Below are positions 1-11,140 of a stretch of 64,000 bases of DNA, one piece after another. This stretch comes from Moringa oleifera (Eukaryota > Streptophyta > Magnoliopsida > Brassicales > Moringaceae), in the NCBI GenBank assembly GCA_021397835.1, contig JAJFZO010000113.1:1156001-1220000 (forward strand). The letters run 5' to 3'. The number at the start of each line of letters is the position of its first letter. Positions within the stretch are counted from its first letter, which is position 1. The translations under genes were made by a program, and so were the position numbers. The notes beneath the pieces were generated by a model. It made no database searches, had not been told where the DNA came from, and saw only the letters and a list, made by a program, of their open reading frames with translations.

Positions 1-2574
1 GCACTTTTGATATTTCGGGCACATCTTAATTTGATTGTATCTTGAAAATGCATCCATCAAGCCTAACACTGTGACTCGACCCTGTTGTCAACCAACTGGC
101 TAATCTGAGGGAAAACAAAGTTGTTTTTTGAGCATACTTTGTTTAAATCTGTAAAATCTACGCATATATGCCACTTATAATTGGTTTTTTTTACCAATAC
201 TATATTTAAAAGCCATTTTGATATTATACAGGCTTGATGAATTTAGTTGCTAGCAACTTCTGTACCTCTCTTTTAATTGCTTCCTACCTTTCCATGGAAA
301 AACTGATGTTTCTTCTATTTAACTAGTTTGAATGTGCAATTAACCTTGAGGTAGTGTTCAATCACTTTAGGACTAATGCCCAGCATATCCCCAACTGTCT
401 ATGTAAAAACTTCCAGGTTATTCCTAAGAAAAGTTTGCCATTGTTGCCTAAACCACTCGGGGAACCAACACCATATTTTCATAGATTGTTTGGGTACTAG
501 TTCCATTACCAGTAGTTCCTTTATAGATTCATTGAATTGTGCCTTGTCTTCACTTTACAAATCCACCTCATTTATGGGATATATCTCACTATTTTCTACC
601 TTTAGTTGACTGAAGGTAGTAAAAAGAACTGTTTGGCCACCTTTTAACTCTTTTTGACTTCTCATACCTCATTTGGCATAGGAAATGCATTAACAAATGG
701 TAGCTCCAAGTAATTGCTTACAAGGCATTAAGACCCAGTCTCTATAAGATCCCATTATAGGCTAACAAGGTCTTTACAACTACAAACTTAATCATGACAT
801 GAGCTTGCCTTGGAAGCATGCTTGCCACCACCCAAGCTTGTTTTATAGGGTTTCAACCTTTCTTTCAACAACTTTTTTGTGTGAAGGCGAGATCATAAAG
901 TACATTCACCGAGTGTCCATTGTTAACTAGAATTCATTTGACTTCAAAGTTAACGATCATAAACATGATGACCAAAGTGTCATCATGTGGGACCTGGACT
1001 CCCTGTGATTCTTGGTCGAAGAAGGTTATTTCCACCTCTCACAAACCCCATCCTTGTCCCCACGTTGTTCGAGAGTGGGCCTTCTTCTTTGTGGCTTTTG
1101 CATAGATCAATGTTTGGATTTCTAATGGTAACTTTAATAACTCCTTGGAGTTCTATAATCAAGGACTCTTATGTCATTTCTACTTGAGCTACTTGATGTT
1201 ATTGGTCTGCCGGTAATTTAATCCTAGGTATGAGGTGGTTTTCTCCATGACTAACATACCATCGCAAGTATCCCTCATAGATTAAAGTTTTAATTTCATC
1301 CTTGAGTGCTTACATGACTAGTATTATGTCCAAAATCTTAATGAAAGTGGCAATACCTACTATGTTCCCTTATCTATGGGAGGTAATCATCTTCTAAGGA
1401 TAATAGGCTAAAGGTCAGCTGGGTGGCTAATGGTTTGCTTTGGGCAAAGGCAGCCCGGTCACCCAGCCTTGTCCTTTGTCCTTCGTCTCAAGAATTCTCC
1501 ATGCCTCCATCTGTCTCCAAGTTCTATCCTTCTTCCAAAGGACTGCTTCTTTATTTCCCTTTTCCTTTTATTCCTTTCCTCACTTCGAATATACTTCTTC
1601 GCCAAGGCTAAAAGATTTGCCACGTTATGAGCACGCTCATGACATAACACATCAAAAAATGGGCCCTCTTACAATCCTTCCATGATGGTAGCCATGGCTA
1701 TTGAATCTTTCAATTGATCCACTTGTAGAGCCTCATGATTAAAGCACAACACGTAGTCTTGTAAAGATTCATCCTGGAACTAGTGGATGACCATATGGTG
1801 ATTGGGGTACTTTTACTTCTTCTGTTGCTCATGAAATGCACCAGGAAAAAGCATAATATTTATCTAAAGATTGATATGCCATCTAGCCCAAGGGATGCGA
1901 ACCAATCTCATCTAGCTCTCGTGAGTATTATGGAAAACACCTTGCAATGTATAACATTCGATGCTCCGTAGACCATCATTATGCTTCTGTATCTATCCAA
2001 GTGATCTTTTGGGTCCCTTTCACATTATAGGGTTCCATTTAAGTAATGCATAACCTGTCCGAGACTAGTTCACTTAAGATGTTTTCATTGAATGAGGGGT
2101 ACGGATTATAGTCCTTGTTCCCCTATTCCCCCAGAATTTGCTCCCAAATGTCTAAACTACTCACCCACTTGATGGATCCTTCGATGAAGTTGTCTAGGCA
2201 AGGAGTGCCTTCCCTTCACATGATTGCAACCTTGGTCAAACATCTTGTTGCTTAGCACTTATTCGTTGAAAACATCTTAAGTGACATGGGGTTCTCTATA
2301 CGCCCAATACCTCTGGTGTTCCTCTACATTGCACATCATGTTATTCATTTCCTTCATTTGTTCTCTTAGCAAGGCAAGCTGCACTACCTCTGATAGAATC
2401 CTAAGTCCCTCTTTTGGTCCCTTTTCTATGGGAAGAGGGAGTTCCATTGGCTCTTCGACCAACACCACTGAGAGCTTCCTTGGGTGCATGTTACTCTATC
2501 TAATAAACAGGTTAAAAACTAGGGACAATTACACGACTTCTTGTCAGTTTCCCATAAATGGTGCCATGGGTTAA
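1..2574 (-). pseudogene. Decayed Ty3/gypsy retrotransposon gag-pol, truncated by window edge
   Basis: Read on the minus strand from about 2489 downward, this is a gag-pol polyprotein in many short frames. The gag start (ATG at 2489) opens a 70-codon frame. Gag core follows at about 1790-1200, with pieces such as LQDYVLCFN, IAMATIMEGL and KYIRSEERNKRKRE, then the typical EIKTLIYEGYLRWYV segment. A protease-like segment lies near 970-850 (NNGHSVNVLYDLAF; the usual catalytic D-S/T-G is replaced by NNG). The segment before reverse transcriptase (DMLGISPKVIEHYLKVN) is at about 400-320. The RT palm entry is at about 230-1 (VVDF-like HICVDFTDLNKVC and a later MDAF block). The gene runs off the left edge, so RNase H and integrase are not seen. 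Stops and frameshifts are frequent, so it cannot encode a polyprotein. The gag/RT style resembles plant non-chromodomain (Tat/Athila-side) elements, but that subgroup call is tentative. Confidence 0.9.
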
Positions 2575-3354
2575 ACTCCTATCCATAAATCACTCTTTAC
2601 TTTCTTTTTTCCAACCAGTTCTCTCGAAAATCTTTTCTCTTCTTATTGCGGTCTTAACTTAACTCCTCCTTTTTTAGCCTTATGTTCCTTCATTTGCGAT
2701 CTCCTCATCCTCTTTCAATTGGTTTCCTGACATTCTTCCTAAGCAAACATCACTGAGCACTCTGTCATCATATTATCTCCGGTTCGTGTAATCACTCAAG
2801 GCCCTCGAGTCGTGAGGATAGGCTTGACACAAATCAAGCTAGAAAGCCCTTATGACAACAACTCTAATGGCCCATGCTGAAAAGCTCTTATGACAACAAT
2901 TAGTATTGACAATGTAAGAATTTCAAACCTAAATCCAAAAATTTTATGTTGATTTAAGTAAACTTAAACATAAAACTATTATACATTAAATATTCTTTTA
3001 TTAAAATGTATAAAATACACTTTTTACTAACCAAAAATAGATTTGATTTTTTTTTATAACTCATAAAAAGTTAAAAATAGGGATCTAATAAACATAGAGA
3101 GGTAAAAATGAAAAAAAAAAAAAACCAACAACAACAAAGAAAGAAAAATGTTTATCTTTGTAAAAATGAATGAAGATAATAGTAAAACAAATGCCTTTTT
3201 TTTTTTTCATCAAATGAAAGATGCACTAATTAATAAAAAACCTTTAAAAATTTGAATTTGCATGTATTATCTTTTGGATACAAAGGAGTTTGACAATTAT
3301 GAAATTAAATGTTATTTTACTAAAAGCATAAAAATTTGAAAAGGAAACGCAAGA
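2575..3354. other. Upstream flank of the minus-strand retroelement; no gene seen
   Basis: This stretch should hold the leader and 5' LTR of the minus-strand gypsy element. I could not find a tRNA primer-binding site or matching LTR ends. A short motif (cttatgacaacaa) occurs twice, at about 2848 and 2888. From about 2930 onward base composition changes to very AT-rich with homopolymer runs, which may mark the element's outer edge. Confidence 0.4.
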
Positions 3355-5290
3355 ACATATTAAAAATAAAAAATAAAAAATAAATCTAATAAATTAAATC
3401 AAATTTTTTAATTTTATCGAACTCTTAATATTGGAAAGAGTTAAAGGGTTCATCTACATATAGTACAAATATTTTAAAATTATAATTATTACTAAATTTA
3501 ATTTTTAATTATAAATTATTATTAATTTAAAATTTTACAATTTCAAGATTATATTTATTATTAAATTTAAGCTTGAAAATATTTTGATATAGATTATCAC
3601 GCCAATATACATATAAATTTATGTTGGTGTGAAAATATTTAAATTTTATTTATATGTACAACTTAATTTTAAATTTTGATTCACTCATAATATTTATTTC
3701 AAAGAAAATTTTAATTTAATATTTACCTTGATTGATAAAATTGATATTATTTAAGTTTGAAATCACTAAAATTTTATATAGATATGATATAAATTGTTTT
3801 TTCCGTTATAGACAAAACCCATCAAGTAAATTTTGATAAATAATAAAATTTTTAGTTTCTAATTAAATGTAAGAATTGTAAAATTAAGATTAATTAATAA
3901 AAATGAAAAAATTTAAATGATAAAAGGGATAGAAGAGGATGAAAACTGAGTTTCCTAATGTGACGTGGTAATTCAATAATTTTATAAGGCATAACGGTTA
4001 AAAAGTTTTCTAATTTTAAATAGCAAAATTGGGTTTTGCTGAATTTAGGGTTAAATTGGTAATTTTGGAAAGTGAAACCATTATAGAAATTTCATAAAAC
4101 AGATAATAATAAAAAATAGATATAATAAAAAAAGCCAATCTAATAGACAAAATTAATTTTTTTTAACTTCATCAAAGTTTTAATATTGACAGGAGTTAAA
4201 GGATTCATCTATAAATAGTTATCAATATTTGAAAATTATAATTATTACTAAATTTAATTTAAATTATGAATTGTTATCAATTTAAAATTTTATTATTTTA
4301 ATATTTAAATTTATTATTAAATTTAAATTTAAAAATATTTTTTAAAGATTATCAAATTAATATAAATCTAGATTTATATTAATGTGTATGTAAAGATTAT
4401 CCAATCTCATACATAAATACATATATACATAAATACGTATACACATAGAAGCGAAAACATTTAGAGAATTCTAAAGGCATTTACATCAATTTAGCACTTA
4501 TGTGGATTTAAGTTTTGTTTGTGCATATACTTTATGCAATGAGGGATATTGTACATTAAAAGCGATCTTGTATTTATCTTCTTTAACTATCTGTATTTGC
4601 CAGTATCTAAACTTTATATCAAATTTTGAAAAAATTGAAGTTGGTATAACCTATTAATGAGACCTCTTTTGTTGGAAATAGGATGTCTAATCCATCTTAA
4701 GGCTTTGATTAATGGTTTGTAATTCATCACTAATCTAGGTGTTCCTCTTTTTATTTCAGCATTTTTATAAACATGGAAAGCTGAACAATTTCATGGAAAC
4801 TTACTGGGTCTAATTAGTTTTTTCTCTAATGATTCTTGATTTTTTTATAATATTCTAAAAATTCTTTATTTATTTAAATAGGCCTTACTTTTGTGAAAAT
4901 TTTAATAAAAGTTTTTGAGTTTGAAATCAATATAAATTATATATATATGATAATATAAATTCTTTTTCTATTGAAAATACTCAATTTTGTTTGAGTTAAT
5001 TTTGAAAAATTATAAAATTTTCATATTTTTTAAATAAAATACAATAATTTTAAAATAAAAATAATAATAAATAATAAATAAAAATATTAAATGATGAAAG
5101 GGATAGAAAAAGATGATGAATGAATTTCCAAAGGTGACAGAGGGTAATTCAATAATTTCAAAAGGCATAATGGTCAAAAAGTTTTTCAATTTTAAATTGC
5201 AAAATTGTGTTTTGTTGCCTGTCGGGTTAAATTGGTAATTTTAAAGAGTGAGGACATTATGGAAATTTTGTAAAATAGATAAATATCACA
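3355..5290. repeat. Diverged tandem duplication in AT-rich spacer
   Basis: The segment from about 3355 to 4105 is repeated, diverged, from about 4105 to 5290. The shared left part includes gagttaaaggattcatct-like sequence (about 3438 and 4194, offset near 750). The shared right part includes taattcaataatttt, then aggcataa-ggt-aaaaagtttt and gggttaaattggtaatttt (about 3970-4070 and 5148-5250, offset near 1180). The second copy therefore carries about 430 bp of extra sequence between the shared blocks. No coding potential is visible. Confidence 0.6.
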
Positions 5291-5359
5291 CATATAAAAA
5301 TAGATATTTAAAAAAAGTTCTGAACGATAAAAATGAAAGCGAAAATAAATTAAAAATTA

Positions 5360-5570
5360 AAAAGGACCCTAGGGCCCTGGGATTGCTTTTAGTCTATAAG
5401 AGAAGAATGCAGCGAGTTGACCTTATTGGCCTGTCAGCACTGCCCTATGGCCCCTGGGCATGCGGTGGCAGGCAAGGTGAGAGATGAGCTTAGAAGTGAT
5501 GGAGTATAGAGCCGAAGACACCGTTGGCGTTTTCCCTTTCCTTTTCGCCTGAAGACATAAGGAACATTTA
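5360..5570. other. GC-richer island in AT-rich spacer, no gene assigned
   Basis: A block of about 200 bp of clearly higher GC (for example ggaccctagggccctggg at 5364) stands out from the surrounding AT-rich DNA. An open frame crosses it but resembles no protein family I know and is short. It could be a remnant of a gene edge or of an inserted element. Nothing further can be supported. Confidence 0.3.
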
Positions 5571-5814
5571 CATTTTTCTTTCCGTTCATTATACTTTGGT
5601 TCTAAAAGTTATCATTTTTTTTAAAAAAACTAATAAATAGTAAACCTTTCAAATTTTGACTGAGGCTTTTTGTTTTTAATGGTCATTCTTTGTTGATTTG
5701 GAAGTCTCATGCTCATTTTTATTGTAATTAATAGATGTCTAAATATAAATTCTAGGTTTAGAGAAATATGTCTTTCTATTTTTAAAATGAGACAATTATG
5801 TTAAAATCTTAAAT

Positions 5815-5992
5815 TTATTTTATGTTGTTATTAATATTTTATTATTCATGTTAATGTTATTTTTTAATATGCTATTTATTTAAATATTGATCTTCATGTT
5901 ATTTTATTTTATGTTGTTATTAGTATTTTATTATTCATGTTAATATTATTTTTAATATGTTTTTTATTTAAATTTTGATCTCCACGTTATGT
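5815..5992. repeat. Two direct copies of an 89-bp AT-rich unit
   Basis: The block beginning ttattttatgttgttatta at 5815 recurs at 5904, and both copies continue through attattcatgttaat and a tgatct-cac/tgtta ending. Offset is 89 bp. It looks like a simple local duplication. Confidence 0.7.
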
Positions 5993-8880
5993 TATTTTAT
6001 TGATTTTCTATTATTTATTATAAATGCCATTTATTTTGTGTAAATAACTTTATATTATTTGTCTGAATAGTATTTACACATTGTTATATGTCTAATTTAT
6101 ATAATAATTATTTTAATAATTATTTTCATATTATTTACGTTCATTTTTAGTTATGTGATTTTTTATTATAATAATTTAGACAATATGTTATTCATTTTAT
6201 ATTATTATGACATGTGATTATTTTTTATTATTTTATTATTAATTTATTTTATATATTATTTATATTTTATAGTAAAATATAGTTTTTATCTTTATAAATA
6301 GATTTAGATGATGAGAAATTAAGTGCTTTCTGTTATGCAAAACTTATTATCCTAACAAAGGCAACTTCCTTAAAAGTTGTGATTGTAGGAGCTCTTTAAC
6401 GAGGTTATCGATAGAAGAGAATATATAGATGCTGTATAAAATTAAAAAATAAAAAATTAATTTTTAAAAAATTAATTTAATTTAACAATAAAATAATTTT
6501 TTAAAATATTAAATGCTATAAAATTAATAATAACTGATGCTTAGGTAGTGAAAGTGTGATCTTTTCTTACATTCAATGGATTTTTAAATCTAAATTTTAT
6601 TTTCATAGATCATTTCGGTTTGTCTTTTTAAAATTTTAAATTAATTTCTTAAAAAATTAAAAATAAATCATTTTACATGATTATTCACGTTTTAATAATT
6701 TTAATAACAATTTTATTTTTTTGTAAAAATATCTGTTTTGGTCAACATTGATTTTGCTTTACCTTGAGATTTTCAGAAATCATTAAAAAATCTGTGAAAG
6801 TTTTAGTTGTTGATCAAAACATGAAAGAATGTTTCGTTGTAGAAAGAAGAGGTCATTAAGGAGAGAAAAGAAGTGTTCTCTCATAAGCTTAGAATTGTAT
6901 TTTGCCATAAAATTTTGGTAAATAATAATTTATACTTTATTATTATATTTTTATCAAGCAATTTCTCATGATTAGCTATATGTTGTTGTGATTCTCTAAT
7001 CCTCATGTAAAAGTATAAATTTACACTATATGAAAGAAAATTATTGATATGAATTGTTAATTTTTGGTGCTTTTTTTTATTTTTTATTTTAAAAAAATTG
7101 GCATTTTTTATCTCAATTTTTATAGATTTATTATTCACATACATTAAAATCATTCAAAAATTAAAAAGTTTTGTTGATTCTTTTTTTAAATATTGTGTTT
7201 AGGAAAAAAATTTGAAACCCTAAATAATATTCTTGAAAATTAAAAGATGCTTTTTGTAGATTACATGCATTGCTTTTTTTTTTTTTTTAACAGCTTATTT
7301 CTAACTTTTAATAAACTCTTTTTTTAAATAAGTTAAATTTATTTCAACATTTAAAAAAATTATTTTTTTTTCAAATATTATGTTTAAAAATTAATAAAAT
7401 AAAAACTAAAAGGATAAATATATCTAAGATTTAAAGTTTAAAAGATCAAATACTTTTATTATGTATTAGATATAACTTAAGGTTGTCATATATTAAAAGT
7501 TTGAGATTTAAAAGATCAATTCTCATTATACACTAAATACAAGTTAAATCTAAATTTAAAAATAAATATAATTGCAACATTTGAGTTCAATAGTATAAAA
7601 CAATACATATTGTCAAATAAAGTATGTATTTAAGATCTAAAAATTTAAATTAAATTATAACACAAGTAAAAAATTTAAAACCAAAAAATTACATAAAATG
7701 TGAAAGAAATTTCATTAATTATTGTATGGACTTGATTTAAACTTTTGTATAATTAAGTATGAAAATCTTTTTTGACTTATTTGAAAAGATAGTATAGTTA
7801 CAAATTCCACAAATCATAATCAAGGAAAAGCAAGACTTATGCATAAATTCTCAAAAATATTTCGTGGGAATGTAATAGCAAGGAGAAAATGACAATAAAT
7901 AAAATTTTATTTACTTATTTTATTTGAATTATCGTAAGATAATTAGATCGAATTAAAATTTCATGTTGATATTAACTATACCAAGCTTTTAAAAAAGATG
8001 ATGATATGGTAATTATAATAATATTATTTTATATTTTTATTAAAAAAGCTAACACAATTCAGATCATCAAATGATATAAAAAGTAAAAAGAAAGAGTTTG
8101 ATTAAATTTTATTAAGTCATAATTTTCAATATATAAAAATTAAAATTAGTAAGATGTAAAGAGACGTGGGTAGAATGGGAAATTTAGAGGATAAAGACAA
8201 CATGTGTGAAGCAAGGCAGCTGGTGGAGGCCTCATTTGAATGACTTATGACAAATTTCCTTGTGGCATCTCGCAAATAAGGTAAAACCCATGAGAAATTG
8301 GCAACTGAAAACAATTTTTTCATATTTTAACACGCTAGTGTATGTGGTGACACGTTTGCGTGGATCAATCATTCATTCACCCCATTTCCATTTTTTTTAC
8401 CTGCTTTTATAGATTGATTGCCGCATCTCACTCGATTTAGATAGAAATTTATTCTACAAAGCGAGTTTATTTTAATTGTTAAAACTTTAAATAAACCATT
8501 GATTTTAACATGATTATAAGTGTCGATTATGATAAGTCAATAACACAGTCTACATCAACTTTTTTATTCTCATATGATCTGACGGTTATGACAGTGTTAT
8601 AAGTTTGCAACCTTACCTAACCACATGTACAATGATCAGTTCAGCTAACTTCCTTGATACTTTCACTCATGAATGAGACCTCTCAAATTCTTTGCCTGCA
8701 TGGGGAGAAATTGATTTAAAGAATAATACAGTGAAGTTAAAGGGCATTGAAGGGAATATTTGTAAGACGTAGGGGCAATATTGAATTATCGTGAAGTTAT
8801 TAGATCTCTTCTCTTGATATTTTGGAAAAATAAGACGTGATTTCAACAACCAATTGATTTCTTTTTCCTTTTTGAGTTAG
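5993..8880. other. AT-rich intergenic spacer, no gene seen
   Basis: Long runs of A and T, many stops in all frames, and no recognisable protein similarity. Short open frames here (for example minus strand 6881-7153 and 8126-8323) are lysine/asparagine/isoleucine-rich products of base composition or match nothing I recognise. The last few hundred bases, from about 8340, have more balanced composition and form the upstream region of the uniporter gene copy. Confidence 0.6.
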
Positions 8881-8909
8881 TATTCCTTAACCCTTCTCCA
8901 AGGGGCACC

Positions 8910-8917
8910 TATATAAA
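8910..8917 (+). promoter_or_regulatory. TATA box of the uniporter pseudogene
   Basis: A perfect TATATAAA lies about 190 bp upstream of the first ATG of the calcium uniporter exon. A CT-rich leader (tctctctctct around 9012-9022), common in plant 5' UTRs, lies in between. The promoter appears to have been carried along with the coding exon, so this copy arose through DNA rather than through spliced RNA. Confidence 0.6.
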
Positions 8918-9101
8918 CGCCAAAAGGGCCTCCATTGATTATGCCAAGGAAAACCTAATAAGCTCTGTAATTACAGAGATTCTCAAGATCTCTCTGTTTC
9001 TTTCTGTTACTGTCTCTCTCTCTAGGGAGTTCTTTTTGGTTTTTGCTTTCTCTTTCTTCTGCCCATTATTATTTCTTCTGTCTATTGCTCGATAATGAAC
9101 A

Positions 9102-9624
9102 ATGGTGTTTAAAAGATCACTTGCTCAATGTCTCTTCAATATCATCAAAATCTCCACACAAACCTTGACCAATTTTGCATCTTTTTGTCTTCAGTCAAAA
9201 ATTGGATGCCTTAAAATTCGAATAAGACCAACATTGCTCCTGATCCTGTAGATAATGGCATATTTTGTCGATTCCTCCATAAGACAGTCATGTTCCAGCC
9301 TACGTCTACACTAAACATACTGCCAATCTCAACTGAAATCTAAGTGAAAAGCTCTAGGAGATTGATTTTGGAGGTGAAGACGTTGCCGGAGATGGCTGAA
9401 CTGATGGTGGAGGACACGGGGAAGTTGTTGAGGGTGGTGCAGCTGGAGATGGTGAAATCGAAGCTTAAAGCAATTGGGAAGGCATGGATTACGTATTCAG
9501 AGTTTGTTCAGGCGTGCGGAGAAGGTTGTTGGGATCCAAAACAAGTGTCGCAGTGGGCAAAGATGCTTGTTGAGTCTGGAAACATCATTGTATTCAGAAA
9601 CTTGGTTTGCCTCAGGCTTGAACA
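9102..9624 (+). pseudogene. MCU: Mitochondrial calcium uniporter (MCU) exon 1, broken
   Basis: The plant MCU family forms the calcium-selective pore of the inner mitochondrial membrane. Here only the N-terminal, matrix-side exon is present. The ATG at 9102 opens MVFKRSLAQCLFNI, a basic amphipathic start typical of a mitochondrial presequence. The frame then shifts near 9220; the next frame carries APDPVDNGIFCRFLHK and FQPTST, ends in a TAA near 9340, and resumes in phase with SRRLILEVKTLPE, then YSEFVQ, WAKMLVESGNIIVF and LRLEQ. These match the conserved regulatory domain preceding the pore. The exon ends in CAG followed by GT (9624/9625), as expected for an intron. The two membrane helices and the pore signature (WDVMEP-like) were not found downstream. 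It is a truncated pseudogene with its promoter attached. Confidence 0.82.
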
Positions 9625-10045
9625 GGTTGATTTCTCTTTTTCTTCCTTTTTTTAATAGTAACTCTTTTTCTTGCTTCCTTAATTTGATATTATTTTTAAT
9701 TATTATTTGTATATCTAAGTGCATAGCTTGTTTCATAGATTAATAAGATGAGTTTGCCATATATAACCTTGAGAGATGAGTTCTAGGTTCCAATTTACAA
9801 TATATTTTGTTTTCCCTGTATAATCTGGAGAATACCGAAAATTGATATGTTTTTCTATGGGTGTTTTTGTTTCTTTTTTTTTTTTTTTAATATGGGCAGG
9901 AGATTGGAACTTTCTTGTTTCTAAAGGCTTAAAACATGTAAAGGATTCCACCTTTGAGATAAATGATCAAATTAAAGAGTAACCAAATCAAAGAAAGTAA
10001 TCACTGAACTCGAAAATGATCACTTACTCATAAAGAGTAACCAAA
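9625..10045. other. Intron-like remainder after MCU exon 1, no further exon found
   Basis: T-rich, intron-like sequence follows the GT donor. I looked for the MCU helix exons and did not find them. A short repeat (agagtaaccaaatcaaa) occurs at about 9976 and 10036. Confidence 0.45.
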
Positions 10046-10049
10046 TCAA

Positions 10050-11140
10050 AACATATATAATGAAATTTCATACGCAACTAGTCAAGGAAATTTAAGAGGA
10101 ATACAAAACATATACAAGAAAATATAAGGATAATATCGGCAGAATTAACAAGAAAATGATCACTTTCTCATAAAACAAATCTTTTAATATTATTTGAGTG
10201 TCATATATCTTACTTATTTTTTTAATTTTATTTTTTAATATATTAAAAAATAATTTTTATTATGTATCAAATATTTATTAATAAAATTATAAAATATATT
10301 AATTATCTAACTTATCAACTTTTATTTTGCTTTACTCCAATTTAATAAATTGCTAATCATAAAAAATCAAATTATAACATCCATGAAATTGTAATCCAAA
10401 TAAAATAATTTTATGCAATAATTTTTAAAATAAATATAATAAATTTAATATAATAATACATAAATCATATTTTATATAATAAATATAAAAATTTAATTTA
10501 ATAACAAAATTAAATTACGCATACAAGTTTTAAGCTATTTGCAAATATGACTTAGTGGCTTTTACTACCAAAGATGCAAAGTTTTTACCTCCCTGTATAG
10601 TTTCAATTATCAAACTTCCTATATAAATGTCATGAAAGAAAAATTTTCTAATAAGTCTGTAGAAATATACATTCTTTTCTTCCCCTAATAGTTTTTGGAC
10701 AAGCTTAAACACTACAGCAACACAGATTCTGGAAATCAACACGCAGGGTGGGTTTAGAAAGCAATACATTGGACTTGTGGTTTTACTTGCAAGTTTTTCA
10801 AATAGGAAATCCGGTTCTAAATTCTCTTGAGCAAAAAATATTTTCAGTATCTTTAAAGAAATTTTTGCATTTGATAGGTCCATGTATATCCTTAATTGTG
10901 ACCCAGTATAAATCCATAAGAATCATAGCAACTGCAGCGACGCTAGATACTAAATCCTCAATCATTCTTTTTGAAATATTACTAAAGCTATAACCTTACC
11001 ATCTAGGTAAATAATGAAGCACAATATCATCAATGTTTAATACAAAATTCAATTTCATATGCACCTAGCTAAGAAAATTTAAGATGAATGGAAAACATAT
11101 ATAATGAAATATAATGACAATATTGACAAAATTGATGAGA
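10050..11140. repeat. Diverged direct repeats of about 110 bp flanking a 0.9-kb segment
   Basis: The sequence at about 10050-10165 (atttcatacgcaactagt, then aaggaaatttaagaggaa and aaatataaggataatat) recurs diverged at about 11045-11140 (atttcatatgcacctagc, then aagaaaatttaagatgaa and aaatataatgacaatatt). The pair brackets the coding-like minus-strand stretch at 10530-10995. They could be remnants of terminal repeats or of a tandem duplication. No target-site duplication was identified. Confidence 0.5.
10530..10995 (-). pseudogene. Unidentified coding-like stretch in two frames
   Basis: Two overlapping minus-strand frames look protein-like rather than random. The upstream one contains IEDLVSSVAAVAMILMDLYW and KNFFKDTENIFCSREF, and ends in a stop. 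A second frame continues with NLEPDFLFEKLASKTTSPM, then CVLISRICVAVVFKLVQK and SLIIETIQGGKNFASLVVKA. Together they suggest one ancestral exon with a frameshift near 10815. I do not recognise the family. Composition is more balanced than the surrounding spacer, and the segment lies between the diverged direct repeats. It may equally be an unusual non-coding stretch. Confidence 0.3.

Noticed and set aside
5248..5487. 79-codon plus-strand frame across the GC-rich island
   Set aside because: It begins in lysine-rich AT-rich spacer and its second half only reflects local GC content; no protein similarity was recognised.
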